Shown: positions 62,269 to 64,000 of the stretch, piece after piece | Layout of the letters: every line of letters begins with the position of its first letter | Position numbering within the stretch: position 1 is the first letter of the stretch | NCBI GenBank assembly: GCA_027532775.1 | Contig: JAPZTO010000011.1 | Coordinates: forward strand, 40,516-104,515 | Length of the DNA: 64,000 bases | Origin: Beijerinckiaceae bacterium | GTDB taxonomy: Bacteria; Pseudomonadota; Alphaproteobacteria; Rhizobiales; Beijerinckiaceae | Reading direction: 5' to 3' | Translations under genes and position numbers: made by a program | The notes under the pieces: model-generated | Seen by the model: the letters and a program-made list of their open reading frames with translations, nothing else | Database searches by the model: none | Told to the model about the DNA's origin: nothing

Positions 62269-63858
62269 TCACGCCCAGGAGGCGATCAACGCCTCGGCAT
62301 CTGTGATGACGGCCACGTTCTGCAACGCATAATTCACTGACGCCGTGTGCCATTCGGCATTCATGGTCGAGCAGCAATCCTCCGGCACCACCATGAAATA
62401 GCCCTTGTCGGCACCCGTGCGTGACGTGTGCTCGATGGACATGTTGGTCCAGGCGCCCGTCACCACCACGATGTCACGCTTCAGGGCCTTGAGAACGGTT
62501 TCGAGCCGGGTGCCTTCCCACGCGCTCATGCGCTGCTTCTCGACGATATGGTCGCCGGGCTGCGCCTCGAGCCCCGGAACCGGCGCGACGCCCCAGGTGC
62601 CGCGCACCAGCGCGCGGGCATCGGCCAGCCCCTCGAAGAGCGGCGCATTCATCGTCACGCCCGGGCAGCCGGGCTCGACCACGAACCAGACATGGATCAC
62701 CGGGATGCCTTTTGCCCGCGCGGCAGCAGCGAGACGGGCGGCATTGCCGATGGCATTCTGCTCGCGGCAATGGACCGGCGAGCCGGATGCGGCGAAGGCC
62801 CCGCCCTCCATGACGACATCGTTCTGCATATCCTGGATGATGAGCGCACAGCGCCCGGGATCGAGCGCATAGCCCGGCGCGGCCTTTTTCGCGCCGTTCC
62901 GGGCGATACTGGCGCCGGCCTGCGGCGCCGCGCTGCTCCGGGCCGGAGCGTTGCGCATATAAGGCTCGCTGCGGGGACCGACCTTCGTATCCACCGCATA
63001 GACCGAATGGGTGGCGGTGAGGAACAGGGTGCGGAAATCCGGCCCGCCCCAGGCGAGATTGCCGACGAGTTCCGGCACGCGCAGCTTGCCGATGAGCCGG
63101 CCATCCGGCGCATAAACCCAGACGCCGCCGGGGCCGCAGACCCAGATATTGCCGAACAGGTCGCATTTCATGCCATCCGGCACGCCGGGCTCGCTGGCCG
63201 AGACGATACCGGAGGCAAAGACCCGGCCATTGGCGAGCATGCCGTTCGGCTGGACCTCGAAAACGCGGATCACATGCTGGACCGTGTCATTGATGTAGAG
63301 CTTGCTCTCGTCCGGGCAGAAGCACAGGCCGTTTGGCTGATCGAACATCATGCGCTCGACCAGCAATTGCGGCGCACCGCCGCCGGGCGGGATGCGATAG
63401 ACGCCCTGGAAGCCGAGCTGGCGCGGCCGCTCGACGCCATAGACCGGCATGCGGCCATACCAGGGATCGGAAAAATAGATCGCCCCGTCGGATTTCACGA
63501 CCACATCGTTCGGGCTGTTGAGCTCGCGTCCGTCGAAATGCGAGGCGAGAACTTCGCGGCGCCCGTCCGGCCGCTCGCGCACCAAAGTCGAGGTCGCATG
63601 CTCGCAGACGATCAGGTTCAGATCGGCATCATAGGTCAGGCCGTTGCATTTGTTGGCCGGCCGCATGACCTCGGTGATGCCGCTCCGGTCCCAGCGGCGA
63701 CGGACATCGCCGGGCATGTCCGAGAACAGCAGATAATGGTCCCGCGGGTGCCAGACCGGCCCTTCGGTGAACTCGAACCCGGTGCCGATCTGGCGCAGGG
63801 GCGCCCAGAGATCGACCAGATCGGCAAAAGCCGGGTCAAGCGCGACATGCGTAGTCAT
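62269..63858 (-). CDS. SMP-30/gluconolactonase domain fused to isochorismatase-like domain
   Basis: This is a 529-residue two-domain protein. The N-terminal SMP-30 beta-propeller (about 1-300) has EFTEGPVW (metal ligand E32), NSPNDVVVKSDGAIYFSDPW and FDQPNGLCFCPDE. A Pro/Ala linker (~305-330) leads to a cysteine hydrolase-like domain: LIIQDMQNDVV with D343, VEKQRMSAWEGT with K441, and TNMSIEHTSRTGADKGY. The usual catalytic Cys of this family is replaced by S474. SMP-30 proteins hydrolyse lactones; the second domain resembles amidases acting on carbamoyl or ureido acids. GGAGGA lies 6 bp before the ATG. The upstream sequence is damaged by homopolymers. Confidence 0.88.
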   Translation of the reverse strand: MTTHVALDPAFADLVDLWAPLRQIGTGFEFTEGPVWHPRDHYLLFSDMPGDVRRRWDRSGITEVMRPANKCNGLTYDADLNLIVCEHATSTLVRERPDGRREVLASHFDGRELNSPNDVVVKSDGAIYFSDPWYGRMPVYGVERPRQLGFQGVYRIPPGGGAPQLLVERMMFDQPNGLCFCPDESKLYINDTVQHVIRVFEVQPNGMLANGRVFASGIVSASEPGVPDGMKCDLFGNIWVCGPGGVWVYAPDGRLIGKLRVPELVGNLAWGGPDFRTLFLTATHSVYAVDTKVGPRSEPYMRNAPARSSAAPQAGASIARNGAKKAAPGYALDPGRCALIIQDMQNDVVMEGGAFAASGSPVHCREQNAIGNAARLAAAARAKGIPVIHVWFVVEPGCPGVTMNAPLFEGLADARALVRGTWGVAPVPGLEAQPGDHIVEKQRMSAWEGTRLETVLKALKRDIVVVTGAWTNMSIEHTSRTGADKGYFMVVPEDCCSTMNAEWHTASVNYALQNVAVITDAEALIASWA

Positions 63859-63885
63859 GGGCGTTCCTCCGTCTTCCGGATCCTC

Positions 63886-64000
63886 GGGGGGGGGGGGGGG
63901 GGCGGGCCGGTGCCCGGGGGCGCCCCGGGCCCAGATACCCGGCGGGCCCCGCGGGCCCCAACGGCCCGGCCCCGCCCCGTCCACCCCCCCCCCCCCCACC
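63886..64000. other. Low-complexity contig-end sequence, probably artefact
   Basis: There is a run of 17 G at 63886-63902 and 14 C at 63984-63997, with almost pure G/C between them (GGGCCCCGCGGGCCC type). This is unlike the surrounding coding sequence and typical of unreliable read ends. No gene should be annotated here, although a frame from the fusion gene continues through it. Confidence 0.75.

Noticed and set aside
53436..63858. Standard urate/allantoin degradation operon
   Set aside because: No uricase, OHCU decarboxylase, xanthine dehydrogenase or allantoicase, and the TTR-like protein lacks key HIUase residues.
1..64000. CRISPR arrays and insertion sequences
   Set aside because: No regularly spaced identical repeats with spacers, and no DDE transposase gene, were found.

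Overview
The window looks like an alphaproteobacterial chromosome (probably a draft or metagenome contig), most plausibly Hyphomicrobiales/Rhizobiales. The evidence is the GC-rich coding sequence, a PopZ (DUF2497) protein, an NDUFA12-type complex I subunit, a DUF2155 protein, a long B12-dependent ribonucleotide reductase and an ExoR-like Sel1 protein beside ilvD. The last ~115 bases are homopolymer-rich and look like a contig-end artefact.

Accessory island, about 1-16,590. Bases 1 to ~11,340 are visibly more A/T-rich than the rest. They hold a doubtful edge ORF, a SIR2-like protein, a 1529-residue protein with an Mrr-like nuclease N-terminus and a STAND-type NTPase, and, convergently, a 1336-residue NACHT-like NTPase ending in a second PD-(D/E)xK nuclease-like domain. 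This is a likely anti-phage defence cargo. Next comes a GC-rich mobility/maintenance module: DUF5681 protein, ParB-DNA methyltransferase, DUF3489, DUF2924 and a large serine recombinase. It is followed by helically phased TTCCCTGTT repeats with a perfect palindrome, and the island ends at the 3' end of a tRNA-Ser(GCT) gene, a classical insertion site.

Core region, about 16,600-53,300. This holds housekeeping genes, many in short same-strand runs. They include a DUF2147 protein, a RecD-like helicase, a GST, DedA, GNATs, gatB, an aminotransferase, an M48-TPR protease, a DsbA-like protein, aroQ-accB-accC-aat, DUF2155, NDUFA12, nrdJ (with a pair of NrdR-like boxes 32 bp apart over its promoter), ceramidase, xthA and two FecR-domain paralogues. 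Then follow exoR-like, ilvD, valS, popZ, tolC, an isoaspartate methyltransferase-like gene, tRNA-Cys, tRNA-Asn, a CxxCxxCC protein and a soluble globin-coupled transducer.

Catabolic cluster, about 53,400-63,860. A spermidine/putrescine-type ABC importer (ATPase, TAT-exported binding protein, two permeases) is transcribed with a PuuE-like deacetylase/amidase and an NHL-repeat protein. Divergently there is a second PuuE-like gene and an ATZ/TRZ-type amidohydrolase. Facing them are a transthyretin-like (hydroxyisourate hydrolase-like) protein and an SMP-30/isochorismatase fusion. Together they suggest uptake and stepwise hydrolysis of a nitrogenous cyclic compound. The substrate is unknown, and two of the enzymes carry altered catalytic signatures.
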